Part shown: positions 22,701-28,493 of the stretch, in pieces
How the letters are laid out: the number at the start of each line of letters is the position of its first letter
How positions within the stretch are numbered: position 1 is the stretch's first letter
Origin: Ichthyophonus hoferi
Taxonomy: Eukaryota > Opisthokonta > Ichthyosporea > Ichthyophonida > Ichthyophonidae
Length of the DNA: 28,493 bases
Direction of reading: 5' to 3'
Assembly: GCA_002751075.1 (NCBI GenBank)
Contig: NAOQ01000012.1
Coordinates: 356,567 to 385,059, forward strand
Notes under the pieces: model-generated
Told to the model about the DNA's origin: nothing
Database searches by the model: none
What the model saw: only the letters and a program-made list of their open reading frames with translations
Made by a program: the position numbers and the translations under genes

Positions 22701-23218
22701 CAAATTTATTTTATATCCTTACTTTTTTTACTTTAAAATATACTTCTTCCAAGGTTGTTTGAAAGGCCCAAAGGAACACCAACTACATATACATATATAC
22801 ACACACCCAGGTGTGCATACAATATATATATATATATATTCTTTTTGCTATCATAATTATATCATGACTTATGTATGTTATAGTAATTATGTATATTAAG
22901 CACCAAAACTTTACTCTTTCTTTCATATGGAAGAATCTCTTTATCTCTTTATCTTTTCTTATCTTCCCCCTATGCATGCATCCCCATATTACATAGTATT
23001 ATTCTATGTTATGATATGCTATCTTATAATTTATATTATCAGACTATATCATACTATATCATACTATTAGACCATATCAGGGCATACCATATCTTATTGC
23101 TATCTATTTTATATAATATCATTTTATGTTTTATCTGACTGTATATTAAATTATATAAAATAAAATTTAAGTATCGAATCCATCTATATCACAATCAATA
23201 TATATATATACATACATA

Positions 23219-23274
23219 CATACATACATTCATATATAGATGAACACATACATACATTCATATATAGATGAACA
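23219..23274. repeat. Minisatellite, two exact 28-base units
   Basis: Two perfect adjacent copies (23219-23246 and 23247-23274), each starting CATACATACATTCATATA and ending GATGAACA. They are flanked by CATA/TATA simple repeats. Perfect identity points to a recent duplication. Confidence 0.9.
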
Positions 23275-23465
23275 TATACATGCATATATACATACATATT
23301 ATCATATCTTATTATAATTATGATTGACCTGTATCCCCACATTAGCTGAATTATCATATACAACACGTTAGTTTTGAGTGGGTACCTTAATTAATCAATT
23401 AATCGCCACCAATTACATACCTATATTTTATGGTATTAGTGACCTAGCTACAGGCCAACCCTACC

Positions 23466-28400
<4,935 letters not shown>

Positions 28401-28493
28401 GTGTGTGTACGTGTGTATTTATGTACATATGATATTATGCATGTAGGAATAGTATGCATGATCTTATGTATGATAGTTTATACGATAGTATAC

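Larger units (their letters stand above)
20220..23465. other. Spacer between succinate-CoA ligase and poly(A) polymerase genes
   Basis: No gene supported. It contains a diverged direct-repeat pair (20901-21039 and 21852-21995), a pyrimidine tract at about 22642-22700, TA runs, pentamer-like TATCA stretches at about 23035-23075 and a 28-base minisatellite. The poly(A) polymerase promoter must lie near the right end, but no core element is evident. Confidence 0.5.

Overview
The window is nuclear DNA from a metazoan. It is strongly AT-rich. Its genes are split into many short exons by GT-AG introns of roughly 250 to 1,060 bases. One gene is a Cip/Kip-type CDK inhibitor, a family known from animals. 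The introns are full of TA runs and TATNN pentamers. An early-branching invertebrate such as a sponge would fit, but nothing in the sequence fixes the species.

Three protein-coding genes can be supported. (1) A compact two-exon Cip/Kip (CDKN1) gene lies on the minus strand (3114 down to 2348). Its C-terminal exon was found by splice-phase matching and creates a PCNA-box-like motif exactly at the exon junction. (2) A complete 15-exon gene lies on the plus strand (11772 to 20162). It encodes a 434-residue mitochondrial succinate-CoA ligase beta subunit, closest to the GDP-forming SUCLG2 type. (3) The first 11 coding exons of a canonical nuclear poly(A) polymerase lie on the plus strand (23466 to 28400). 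They start with an 8-base coding exon, and the gene runs off the right edge.

Layout: 1 to 2144 is gene-free. The CDK inhibitor and its flank follow. From about 3.1 to 11.7 kb is a long gene-poor stretch. Its central part (about 5.8 to 9.0 kb) is a patchwork of diverged repeats, hairpins and a decayed reading frame, probably old mobile-element debris of unknown family. The succinate-CoA ligase gene and its poly(A) signal follow. The next spacer, about 3.2 kb, holds a diverged direct repeat, a 28-base minisatellite and simple repeats. The poly(A) polymerase fills the rest.

The three genes have unrelated jobs: cell-cycle control, the TCA cycle and mRNA 3' processing. Nothing indicates a functional cluster. 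The most unusual signals are the PCNA-box-like tail of the small CDK inhibitor and three separate poly(A) polymerase introns that each carry a diverged tandem copy of the neighbouring exon edge. One of these copies is in frame with an intact donor, and another differs from its exon only by synonymous changes.
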